DNA from: Bacteroidota bacterium
Lineage (GTDB): Bacteria > Bacteroidota > Ignavibacteria > SZUA-365
NCBI GenBank assembly: GCA_018224415.1
Contig: JAGTUZ010000299.1
Span: 1 to 13,418, forward strand
DNA: 13,418 bases
Reading direction: 5' to 3'
Every line of letters starts with the position of its first letter. Position 1 is the first letter of the stretch. Both the position numbers and the translations under genes were made by a program. The notes under the pieces were generated by a model that saw only the letters and a list, made by a program, of their open reading frames with translations, was not told the DNA's origin and searched no databases. Positions 6,998-13,418 of this stretch are shown piece after piece.

Positions 6998-7059
6998 TCG
7001 AGAGGCCGCGTCCGCTTCCCCATCACAGGCGCGCGCTATACCAGAATCGATTTCCATAT

Positions 7060-7087
7060 CACAGGCGAGGCCACGGCTTCGCCTGTG
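7060..7087. repeat. Hairpin between queA and ispD
   Basis: CACAGGCGA...TCGCCTGTG (7060-7068 with 7079-7087), extended inward by a G-T wobble and GCC/GGC to about 13 paired bases. The word ATCACAGGCG also occurs directly at 7022-7031. The tail TCGTTTC is only weakly U-rich, so it may be a poor terminator of queA or a dispersed palindromic element. It ends 7 nt before the ispD ribosome binding site. Confidence 0.55.
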
Positions 7088-7103
7088 TCGTTTCGGAGAA
7101 AGC

Positions 7104-7790
7104 ATGACTCCCTTTTCCGTCTGTATTCCTGCCGCCGGCATCGGACGCCGCATGGGCGGCGACATCCCCAAGCAATACCTGCCCCTGCTCGGGAAACCCG
7201 TGCTCGCGCACACAATTTCCGCCTTCGATGCGCTTCCGGAATGTGTCGAAATCATTCTCGCCGTCGATGACGAGACCGTCGCGCGGACCGTCCTCGACGG
7301 CCTGCAAACACGCTCGCCCCTGCGTCTGCTGCGCGGAGGCACCCGCCGGCAGGATTCCGTCGCAAACGCCATCGCGGCGGTAGAGGATGACAATCGCGTG
7401 GTGCTGGTGCACGATGCCGCGCGTCCCTGTGTCACCACCGCACAGATCCGCGCCGTCGCCCGCGCTGCCGCCGAGCATGGCGCGGCGCTGCTGGCCCTGC
7501 CTGCGCGCGATACGATGAAGGAAGTGCATGCCGGGATCATCCGTGCCACACTCGACCGCACGGTCATCTGGCAGGCGCAGACACCGCAGGCCGCCCGGGC
7601 GGGACTGCTGCGTATCGCCTTCGCGGAAGCCGGCCGCCGCGGGATCGAGGCCACCGACGATGTCTCGCTGCTCGAAGCCATGGATGTGCCGGTCGTTGTC
7701 GTCGAGGGCTCGGCCACGAATCTGAAAATCACGACGCCGGAGGATATGGTCATGGCGGAAGCGGTTTTGAGAATGACAAATGACAGATGA
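7104..7790 (+). CDS. ispD: 2-C-methyl-D-erythritol 4-phosphate cytidylyltransferase IspD
   Basis: 228 residues. IspD couples MEP to CTP to give CDP-methylerythritol in the non-mevalonate isoprenoid pathway. The CTP-binding motif is PAAGIGRRMGGDIPKQYLPL (9-28), followed by GGTRRQDSVANA (about 76-87), VHDAARPC (about 101-108), TPQ, EATDDVSLLEA and GSATNLKITTPEDM, all at family-typical places. GGAG five bases before the ATG fixes the start. The last residues (MTNDR) and the TGA stop are encoded by a heptamer repeat array, so the native C-terminus may be slightly altered. The gap to the downstream methyltransferase is 35 nt, which suggests co-transcription. Confidence 0.97.
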   Translation: MTPFSVCIPAAGIGRRMGGDIPKQYLPLLGKPVLAHTISAFDALPECVEIILAVDDETVARTVLDGLQTRSPLRLLRGGTRRQDSVANAIAAVEDDNRVVLVHDAARPCVTTAQIRAVARAAAEHGAALLALPARDTMKEVHAGIIRATLDRTVIWQAQTPQAARAGLLRIAFAEAGRRGIEATDDVSLLEAMDVPVVVVEGSATNLKITTPEDMVMAEAVLRMTNDR

Positions 7791-7807
7791 CAGATGTAGG
7801 ATGACAG
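7773..7807. repeat. Heptamer tandem repeat (ATGACAG) carrying the ispD stop codon
   Basis: Five exact 7-bp steps: ATGACAA, ATGACAG, ATGACAG, ATGTAGG, ATGACAG, followed by ATGGTTG. Because 7 is not a multiple of 3, a plus-strand ribosome meets TGA within a few codons in every frame. ispD ends at the TGA at 7788-7790 inside the array. Confidence 0.93.
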
Positions 7808-7816
7808 ATGGTTGAC

Positions 7817-7821
7817 GGAGG
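7817..7821 (+). promoter_or_regulatory. Ribosome binding site of the rsmI-family gene
   Basis: GGAGG four bases before the ATG at 7826. It supports this start over the in-frame ATG at 7808, which sits against the heptamer array and would place the site inside the gene. Confidence 0.75.
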
Positions 7822-7825
7822 TCGG

Positions 7826-8527
7826 ATGAAAAACGGGACGCTGTATGTGGTCGGGACACCGATCGGGCATCCGGACGACATCTCGCTGCGGGCGCTGGAG
7901 GTGCTGCGCGCGGCGGATTATATCGCGTGCGAGGAACGCAAGACGGCGCTGCGGCTGCTGTCGCGGCATGGTATCGAAAAGGAACTGGTCGAGGTGAACG
8001 AACATACGGAACGGGAAGAAACGGAGCAGATTGTCCTGGATCTTGCCATGGGAAAGAATGTTGCGCTCATCTCGGACTGTGGCATGCCGGTGTTTGCGGA
8101 TCCGGGCACGTTCCTGCTCACCGAGGCGCTGGATACCGGCATTCGCGTGACCGCCGTGCCGGGTCCTACCTCCCTGACCACCGCACTCTCCCTGTCGGGC
8201 TTCGATGCGCACCGCTTCTATTTTTATGGCTTCCTCTCGCCGAAGAAGGACGAGCGCCGTGCCGAACTCACCGGTCTTCGAAACTTCCCCTCGCCGGTTG
8301 TCTTTCTTGATGCGCCCTACCGCCTCCTGCAGGTGCTCGAGGATCTCCGTCTCGCCTTCGGCAAGGGACGACGCGCCGCCGTGGCCTGCGATCTCACCCT
8401 TCCCGGTGAGGAGGTCCACCGCGGCACACTCGACACGCTCGTAAAGCATTTCCGTGAAGACCGGAAGAAGCGGGAATTCGTCATTATCGTGGGGGCGGAA
8501 CGGAAACGTACGGATAGGCGGGGGTAG
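7826..8527 (+). CDS. rsmI: RsmI-family SAM-dependent methyltransferase, short divergent form
   Basis: 233 residues. The tetrapyrrole-methylase fold of RsmI is clear: GTLYVVGTPIG (4-14), SLRALEVLRAADYIA (20-34), LISDCGMPVFADPG (81-94), VPGPTSLTTALSLSGF (111-126) and FYFYGFLSPKKDERR (131-145). Canonical RsmI, which 2'-O-methylates C1402 of 16S rRNA, normally has AEDTR and SDAGTP; here these are ACEERKT and SDCGMP. Canonical RsmI is about 280 residues with a C-terminal helical domain that is missing here. The C-terminal half (ACDLTLPGEEVHRGTLDTLV) is closer, as I remember it, to the shorter RsmI paralog of Bacteroidota. The substrate could be rRNA C1402 or something else. It follows ispD by 35 nt, probably on the same transcript. 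Confidence 0.85.
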   Translation: MKNGTLYVVGTPIGHPDDISLRALEVLRAADYIACEERKTALRLLSRHGIEKELVEVNEHTEREETEQIVLDLAMGKNVALISDCGMPVFADPGTFLLTEALDTGIRVTAVPGPTSLTTALSLSGFDAHRFYFYGFLSPKKDERRAELTGLRNFPSPVVFLDAPYRLLQVLEDLRLAFGKGRRAAVACDLTLPGEEVHRGTLDTLVKHFREDRKKREFVIIVGAERKRTDRRG

Positions 8528-8532
8528 GGGGA

Positions 8533-8684
8533 GACGAGAACGAGAATTGGATCGTGCACGAGCACGTGCACGAAAGCGAAAATACCGGTGTTCTCGTCGG
8601 ATACGGGACCAAATACAAACAGGGCGGATATGCATCCGCCCTGCTGCGATTCAATCAATCAAGAAAACGTACTCGTTCTCGTGC
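8533..8684. repeat. ACGAG-word repeats in inverted orientation
   Basis: Five bases after the rsmI-family stop begins a run of ACGAG/CACGAG/GCACG words (8533-8575, including GTGCACGAGCACGTGCAC). An inverted partner CTCGTTCTCGTGC lies near 8672-8684, and CAATTC beside it is partly matched by GAATTG at 8543-8548. A terminator-like hairpin sits between the arms. No coding frame is supported. Confidence 0.65.
8620..8643 (-). terminator. Intrinsic-terminator-like hairpin for the surface-protein gene
   Basis: A perfect 10-bp stem (CAGGGCGGAT / ATCCGCCCTG) with a 4-base loop. On the minus strand it is followed directly by TTTGTATTT, as expected for Rho-independent termination about 120 nt after the surface-protein stop at 8765. 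In the plus direction no U-run follows. Confidence 0.7.
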
Positions 8685-8704
8685 TCAATTCCCGGCAGCG
8701 AACG

Positions 8705-8735
8705 CGGCGCGCTGGAGCGCGCCGACCCCAGGGTC
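8705..8735. repeat. Two adjoining GC-rich hairpins
   Basis: CGGCGCGC-TGGA-GCGCGCCG (8705-8724, 8-bp stem) is followed immediately by GACCC-CA-GGGTC (8724-8735). It lies about 30 nt downstream of the surface-protein stop and may be part of a dispersed palindromic element. Confidence 0.7.
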
Positions 8736-8764
8736 GCCGTTCGCGGACGGGTTCATGGGTTCCG

Positions 8765-11700
8765 CTATGGTACGATTACCATGCGGCGGACGGCCGAGCC
8801 GTCGGTGGTGCGGAGTACGTACATGTACGTACCTGAACGGAGCGAGCGCACGTCGGCCAGCACGGTGTGGCTGCCCTTCGCGCGAGGACCTTCGTCGATT
8901 GTGCGCACGTGGCGACCGATCAGGTCGTACAGGTCGAGCGAGACGGTGGTCTCGTCGGGAAGTGTGTAGCTGATCGCAGTGGTGCCGCGTGCGCCGAGGG
9001 AGACGGGGTTCGGCGTGTTCTGCCGCAGCAGCAATCCGCCCGTGACATCGACGAGGCGCTCGCCGGGGAGGCAGTAATTGACCAGCTCGAAGCTGCCGTC
9101 CGTGCGCCCCGCCACGCTGGCGAAGCCGCCGGTGAAGCCAAAGTCGTCGGACATGCGCAGCGGCGTCGAGAGCGCGTTGCCGACGAGCACGCGGCAACGC
9201 AGCCAGGCTAGCACGCCGGCGCCAGACGCGACGCGTCCGCCGGTGGCGGTGATGGCCACTTCGCCGTTGACGTTGTCATAGGTGAAGCCGACCTGCATGC
9301 CTGAGGACAGCGAACCCTCCTTGACCATTTCCATCGGCCAGAGCATGCTGCGGTTGAAGCGGATGCTTCCGGCCCAGCCGGTGACATCGGCAACGCCAAG
9401 GTCACTGTCTGTCCGGATCGGGATGTCGATCACCGCGTCGGCCTCGGCCTGGATGTCCCCAACGGAAAGCACGGCGTCAACGATGGGTTGCGCGATTCCG
9501 GTGCCGCTGATGCCGCCGGAGAACACATACAACGTCGACCCACAGGGATCCGATTCAACCAGCAGACTGTCGGTCAGAATTCCGAGAGACTGCGGAATGA
9601 ATTCGATGCTCGCCTGCATGCTTGCGCCAGGCTGCAGTGTCGCGGGAGCGGGGGGAACAAGACCGCGAAGAATGAAATCGGGTCCGCCCAGGGAAGCGGC
9701 GTCCACAGGCAGGGGCAGTTCGCTGGTGTTGGTGATGGTGATCGTCTGCGTTCCGCCGGACTGGCCGAGCACAACAACAGGGAACGTTGCGGTACCGACG
9801 GTGATCGAAGGCACGACGCGGCGGGCAACGATGACCGTCCGTCGCTCGATCGTGCTTCCGAAGGCAGTGAACGTCGAAACGAAGGTTGCCGAATAATCAC
9901 GTGTCACCTCTTCGGGCGACAGTGTCAGCACGACGTTCTCCGTACCTCCCGGCGCAATCTGCCTCGGAAGTGTCGACGGATCGGGAGAGAGGATTTGCAC
10001 GAAGGATGCGTCGGGACCTTCCATGCGCACGCCCTCGAGTACCACGGCTTCGAGATAGGTCGATGCGATGTCGAAGCGTGTGGTCCGCGCAACGCACCAG
10101 AAGTCCACTCCGAGATCGATGGTGTCGATCTGTGTGAGCGTGCCCTGCTCACCGCGGGCGGTGAGCGAGAAAATCGTTGAATCGACGCAGGGAGCGTCGA
10201 CACGCAGCGCGAGTCGGCCGCTGAACAAACCGGATGTGGTTGTCGTCAATGTCAGCTGTACGTCAAGCGTGTTGCCCGGGTCGATGCAGAACGGCGGCGC
10301 CGGAAGCACCGTGAGTTCGGCAGGGAAGCTGGCGGTTGTGTAACACAGCGGGGTGCTGCCGTCGTTGCGCAGTGTCACGGTCCGCACTTCGGGATTGCCG
10401 GTCTGCACCGGACCGAAGTCCACTGTGCCGCCGGCGTCGGCGCGAAGGGTCACGCGTCCGCCCTCGAGCGGGATGTCGAATTGCGGAAGCACGCCGTCAT
10501 CGGTGCGGACGGTCAGCGCCGCGAGCACCGCGCCGTCGCCCGGCGCCATGGACGGATCGTAGCGGATCTCGAAGATGCGTATGCCACCGGCGTTGACGAC
10601 TTCCGGCGCAACTACCGGGGTCAGGTTGGTGAATGCGGCGGCGCCCGCGCCGGTGATGGTCGCGGACACAATGGAGATAGGACCGCTGCCGCTGTTGCGC
10701 AGCGTGTCGAACAATGTTGTCAGTTCGCACTGCGCCTTCGTGCCGAAGACGAGCTGCGGCGGCTGCACTTCGAGCGTCCCGCGAACAGCGCGTCCCTCGA
10801 CCGTGAGGCAGATGGTGTCGGGACAGGGAGCGGCCACGATCACACAGACGGTAGCGGTGAAATCACCCTCGGCGGTCGGTGTGAATCGAAGACCGATGTT
10901 CTCTGTTCCTCCGGCAGCAATGGTCGAAGGTGCCGCACCGGCGAGAGAAAACAGGCCCGCAGGAGAGACGTCAATGCGTGCGATAGTGGCGTTGAAGCCG
11001 CCGTTGTTCTGCAGGGTGAACTGCCGGGTGGACGTCCCGCCGACGTTCACGACCGGGAAGGCCAATGGATCTGGCGCGACGAGATACTCCTGGCGGATGA
11101 GTTCGGCATGCAGCGGGATGCGGTATTCGATGCCGCAACGCTGCATGGTCAGCACGATCTCGTCGTCGAAGACACCGTAACCCGGACGCGTGAAGTCCAC
11201 ATCGAAGCTGAAGCTGCGACCGGGGTTGATGGTCTCGGTCGCGGTCATCGTCGAGGAGAACGCCGCACCGCCGTTCGTGAAGCGGATGTCGACGGTCTCG
11301 CGCAGGTCACCGGTGTTCGTGATCGTGATGCGCTGCGGGGACGTGGTCATGCAGTCAGCGAGGCGGCCAAAGTCGATGGACGACTCCGACACGGCGATGC
11401 CGGAGGAATCACGAGCCGCGCGCAGCGCCACACTCAGCGTCGGATAGACGGGATCGTTGCTCGTGATGACAAGCGTGCCCTGCTCGCTGTCCGATACTGT
11501 CGGTGAGGCGCAGACGCGCACGGTTTGCTCGGCGTTGGATGCCATCACAAACGGTGTGGCGATCGCAGGGTCGATGGAGAAGGTGGTGCCCGCCTGCGTG
11601 ATCGACAGTCCGAGCACTTCCACGGGCTCGGGACTCATGTTCTTGAGCACAACGGTCTCACAGGCCGGCGTGAAGCTGCATGGATCGAGCGCGAAGTCGA

Positions 11701-13418
11701 TATCGCCGCGGTCGGGACTGAGCCCGTCGGTGTCGCCGGAACCGGTGAGCGTGAGCACGTGGATGTTCGTGCAAGGATCGCTCTCCACTTCGATGACACC
11801 GGTGAAGGGACCGCGCGCGTTCGGGGTGAAGGTCACCTCGAAGGTGGTGGTCGCATTCGGCTGCAGCGTCACCGGCAGCGTCTGCTGCGGCGTGACGGAG
11901 AACACCGAACCCGCCTTGACCACGCGGACGTCCGTGACCGTCAGCTGTTCGTTGCCGATGTTGCGGATCGTGAACTGCCGGACCTCGGGAACGAACAGAC
12001 GGGTGAAAAACGCCGTGGCGGAATCGCCTTCGACGGCATACTCCGAAACGGTCCGTTCCGCGGTCACATTGATGTCCGTGCGTCCGGCTTCGAAATCATT
12101 GTGCGTGATGCGGATAATCGCGTTGCTGCGGCCCGCGGTCGGGCGGTTGAATTCCACGATCATCGGGTAGGCCGAACCGGCTTTCGCCGTGTCGTTCGGT
12201 CCCGGCTGGATCACGCTGAAATGCATGAAGTCCGGACCCGTGACGCTGACGCTGTAGAACACTAGCGGACCGTTGCCCTTGTTGCGAATGATGATGGTAT
12301 CGCGCAGGGGTGCGGGACAGGGTTGCACGCCCATGTCGACGCTTGTCGGCGCCTCGATGGCGGGATTCGGCACGCAGATGGCGTTGATGTCCACGGCCGC
12401 CGTGTCGGCGCAGCGCGCATCCCATTCCACGATGACCGAGGTGTTGTAGTCGCCGATCTTGGTGGGAGAGAAGCGCAGGCCGAAGGTCGTCGACTGTCCT
12501 GGGGCGAGCAGCATCGGCAGCTTGGGCTGCGAGGAGAACTGCAGCGGCGGAAGGATTTTCGAGAAACGGATGCGGGTGATGTTCGCGGCGGTGGTGCCGG
12601 TATTGCTGACGGTTACGGTCTGTCCCGCAATACGATTGGCGAAAATCGGTCCGATGCGAATCGGACTCTTCGGATCGAACTCCACCTTCGTTTCGAGTCC
12701 TTCGCCCTTGAAGGTGAAGAACAGCGTGTCTTCGCAAAGGCCGTACGTTGCGCGATACCGGCCCTCAAAGGCGCCGGCGGCATAGGGTTTGAAGCGCAGG
12801 TGGTAGGTTTCGCTGCTGTCCTGCAGGAGGAACACGGTAAAGTCGGGTGAAGAGAACAGCGGTGCGCCGCTGACATGCTCGAGGATGCCGACCGAGGCCC
12901 AGGTGTTCCCGAGGTTCTGCAGCGTGATGGTTGTGTCCTTCACCTCGCCAGCGCAGATCTTGCCGAAGTCGATGGTGGTGGCGGAGGCGCGCACGATGGT
13001 CTGCTGACCGAGGCCCGAGAACGCAACCAGGGTGGTGTCGGGACAGGACGTGTTGCCGTGGATGAAGCGGTACACACCGCGGCGCATGGCACTGTCCTGC
13101 GGAGCGAAACGCACGGAGAAATTCGCATAGTCCTGGATGACCGTGCCAGGATTCGGCTTTATCAGGCGGAAGTCATTGTGTCCGGACACGAATTCATACT
13201 TGATGAACGTCGGCTGCCTGTTGCCGACCGTATACACCGGAACGTCGTAATACACGGTGTCGCCGAGGCAGGTGCCGTAGGAAACGGAGTATTCGCTGAA
13301 AAGGTCGAGGCGGCCGTAGTCGCGTTGCGCCTTGAGTTCTACCTGCCAGGGATTGTGATCGGGGTCGTTGCTCGCGATGGACATGTACGCCGTCACGTCG
13401 CCGAATTGCGTGGACGAG
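8765..13418 (-). CDS. Giant T9SS-exported surface protein: ASH/choice-of-anchor-D repeats, cohesin-like domain, sorting domain (5' end beyond window)
   Basis: The frame is open to the right edge, so the start is outside; a GTG at 13396 is only an internal codon, because the preceding residues (SSTQFGD) continue the same repeat. Numbering from that codon, 1543 residues are visible. They comprise the tail of one repeat, twelve complete ~105-residue Ig-like repeats of the ASH/choice-of-anchor-D type (hallmarks xxIDFG, TxTxxNxG, FTPxxxGxF, SNDP or DPC), a cohesin-like domain at about 1307-1442 and a T9SS type A sorting domain at about 1452-1543. The protein is expected to be exported by Sec plus T9SS and held on or released from the cell surface as a long fibre or adhesin; this is inference. 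Cysteines follow a strict inter-repeat pattern, described in the findings. No enzymatic domain is visible. Confidence 0.92.
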   Translation of the reverse strand, partial: SSTQFGDVTAYMSIASNDPDHNPWQVELKAQRDYGRLDLFSEYSVSYGTCLGDTVYYDVPVYTVGNRQPTFIKYEFVSGHNDFRLIKPNPGTVIQDYANFSVRFAPQDSAMRRGVYRFIHGNTSCPDTTLVAFSGLGQQTIVRASATTIDFGKICAGEVKDTTITLQNLGNTWASVGILEHVSGAPLFSSPDFTVFLLQDSSETYHLRFKPYAAGAFEGRYRATYGLCEDTLFFTFKGEGLETKVEFDPKSPIRIGPIFANRIAGQTVTVSNTGTTAANITRIRFSKILPPLQFSSQPKLPMLLAPGQSTTFGLRFSPTKIGDYNTSVIVEWDARCADTAAVDINAICVPNPAIEAPTSVDMGVQPCPAPLRDTIIIRNKGNGPLVFYSVSVTGPDFMHFSVIQPGPNDTAKAGSAYPMIVEFNRPTAGRSNAIIRITHNDFEAGRTDINVTAERTVSEYAVEGDSATAFFTRLFVPEVRQFTIRNIGNEQLTVTDVRVVKAGSVFSVTPQQTLPVTLQPNATTTFEVTFTPNARGPFTGVIEVESDPCTNIHVLTLTGSGDTDGLSPDRGDIDFALDPCSFTPACETVVLKNMSPEPVEVLGLSITQAGTTFSIDPAIATPFVMASNAEQTVRVCASPTVSDSEQGTLVITSNDPVYPTLSVALRAARDSSGIAVSESSIDFGRLADCMTTSPQRITITNTGDLRETVDIRFTNGGAAFSSTMTATETINPGRSFSFDVDFTRPGYGVFDDEIVLTMQRCGIEYRIPLHAELIRQEYLVAPDPLAFPVVNVGGTSTRQFTLQNNGGFNATIARIDVSPAGLFSLAGAAPSTIAAGGTENIGLRFTPTAEGDFTATVCVIVAAPCPDTICLTVEGRAVRGTLEVQPPQLVFGTKAQCELTTLFDTLRNSGSGPISIVSATITGAGAAAFTNLTPVVAPEVVNAGGIRIFEIRYDPSMAPGDGAVLAALTVRTDDGVLPQFDIPLEGGRVTLRADAGGTVDFGPVQTGNPEVRTVTLRNDGSTPLCYTTASFPAELTVLPAPPFCIDPGNTLDVQLTLTTTTSGLFSGRLALRVDAPCVDSTIFSLTARGEQGTLTQIDTIDLGVDFWCVARTTRFDIASTYLEAVVLEGVRMEGPDASFVQILSPDPSTLPRQIAPGGTENVVLTLSPEEVTRDYSATFVSTFTAFGSTIERRTVIVARRVVPSITVGTATFPVVVLGQSGGTQTITITNTSELPLPVDAASLGGPDFILRGLVPPAPATLQPGASMQASIEFIPQSLGILTDSLLVESDPCGSTLYVFSGGISGTGIAQPIVDAVLSVGDIQAEADAVIDIPIRTDSDLGVADVTGWAGSIRFNRSMLWPMEMVKEGSLSSGMQVGFTYDNVNGEVAITATGGRVASGAGVLAWLRCRVLVGNALSTPLRMSDDFGFTGGFASVAGRTDGSFELVNYCLPGERLVDVTGGLLLRQNTPNPVSLGARGTTAISYTLPDETTVSLDLYDLIGRHVRTIDEGPRAKGSHTVLADVRSLRSGTYMYVLRTTDGSAVRRMVIVP
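8768..9045 (-). other. T9SS type A C-terminal sorting domain
   Basis: The last ~92 residues contain LLLRQNTPNPVSLG, TTAISYTLPDETTVSLDLYD, LIGRHVRTIDEG, GSHTVLADVRSLRSGTYMYV and RRMVIVP. These are the conserved blocks of the type IX secretion sorting signal, which is recognised at the outer membrane and normally cleaved. Confidence 0.93.
9083..9478 (-). other. Cohesin-like domain
   Basis: Residues about 1307-1442 of the surface protein: LSVGDIQAEADAVIDIPIRT, then GWAGSIRFNRSMLWPMEM, SSGMQVGFTYDNVNGEVAI, GAGVLAWLRCRVLVG and a final DGSFELVNYC. The order of strands and the spacing match cohesin modules, which in cellulosomes bind dockerins. Whether a dockerin partner exists in this organism is unknown. 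Confidence 0.7.
9500..13418 (-). other. Array of 12 complete ASH/choice-of-anchor-D repeats
   Basis: Repeats are counted 2 to 13, with repeat 1 cut by the window edge. Each has a first strand ending in a (I/V)(D/V)FG-like motif, a loop that may hold a Cys (C43, C148, C360, C573, C682, C890, C1101), a TxTIxNxG strand, and a final hairpin that holds either SNDP-like residues or a Cys (C118, C221, C329, C542, C754, C858, C1070, C1285). The repeats are strongly diverged in sequence. Confidence 0.85.

Noticed and set aside
5939..8635. 898-codon open frame on the minus strand
   Set aside because: It is antisense to queA, ispD and the rsmI-family gene, all three of which are unmistakable. Its low-complexity Arg/Ser parts come from the ACGAG and ATGACAG repeats.
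10481..12265. Several 230-340-codon plus-strand frames
   Set aside because: All lie opposite the ASH-repeat protein, lack domains and follow the GC-rich antisense pattern.

Overview
The window looks like chromosomal DNA of a GC-rich member of the Bacteroidota/Chlorobi lineage. The main clue is the giant surface protein at the right end (8765-13418, minus), which ends in a typical type IX secretion (T9SS) C-terminal sorting domain. The left-edge gene, a DUF5686 protein with a carboxypeptidase-like regulatory domain, is also a Bacteroidota hallmark. I cannot place it below phylum; Kapabacteria-like or Rhodothermia-like lineages are only guesses. There is no phage, IS transposase, CRISPR, tRNA or rRNA.

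Layout. 1-1396 (minus, runs off the left edge): DUF5686 outer-membrane protein. 1667-2515 (plus): TPR protein resembling RMDN-type proteins. 2685-3374 and 3456-5552 (both minus, probably one transcript): a class I SAM methyltransferase downstream of a fused alpha-beta ADP-forming acyl-CoA synthetase. A 410-nt divergent intergenic region carries back-to-back promoters. Then a plus-strand housekeeping run: queA (5963-6997, queuosine), ispD (7104-7790, MEP isoprenoid pathway) and a short divergent rsmI-family methyltransferase (7826-8527). Convergent to it is the giant surface protein: at least 12 complete ~105-residue ASH/choice-of-anchor-D repeats, a cohesin-like domain and the T9SS signal.

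Two things stand out. (1) In the giant protein the cysteines are not random. A Cys near the start of repeat n is present or absent in perfect agreement (11 of 11 visible junctions) with a Cys before the last strand of repeat n+1, at a near-constant 176-184 residues. This predicts disulfide staples between neighbouring domains, and predicts a Cys codon just beyond the right edge of the window. (2) Most gene ends are filled with short repeats, each junction with a different type: a 65-bp inverted repeat spanning stop codon to stop codon, TTCGCG words, a heptamer array that contains the ispD stop, ACGAG words and GC-rich hairpins; an octamer array lies in the leader of the CoA-ligase gene. Two unrelated genes also carry in-frame 21-bp (7-residue) repeats, one in a signal peptide and one in an interdomain linker.
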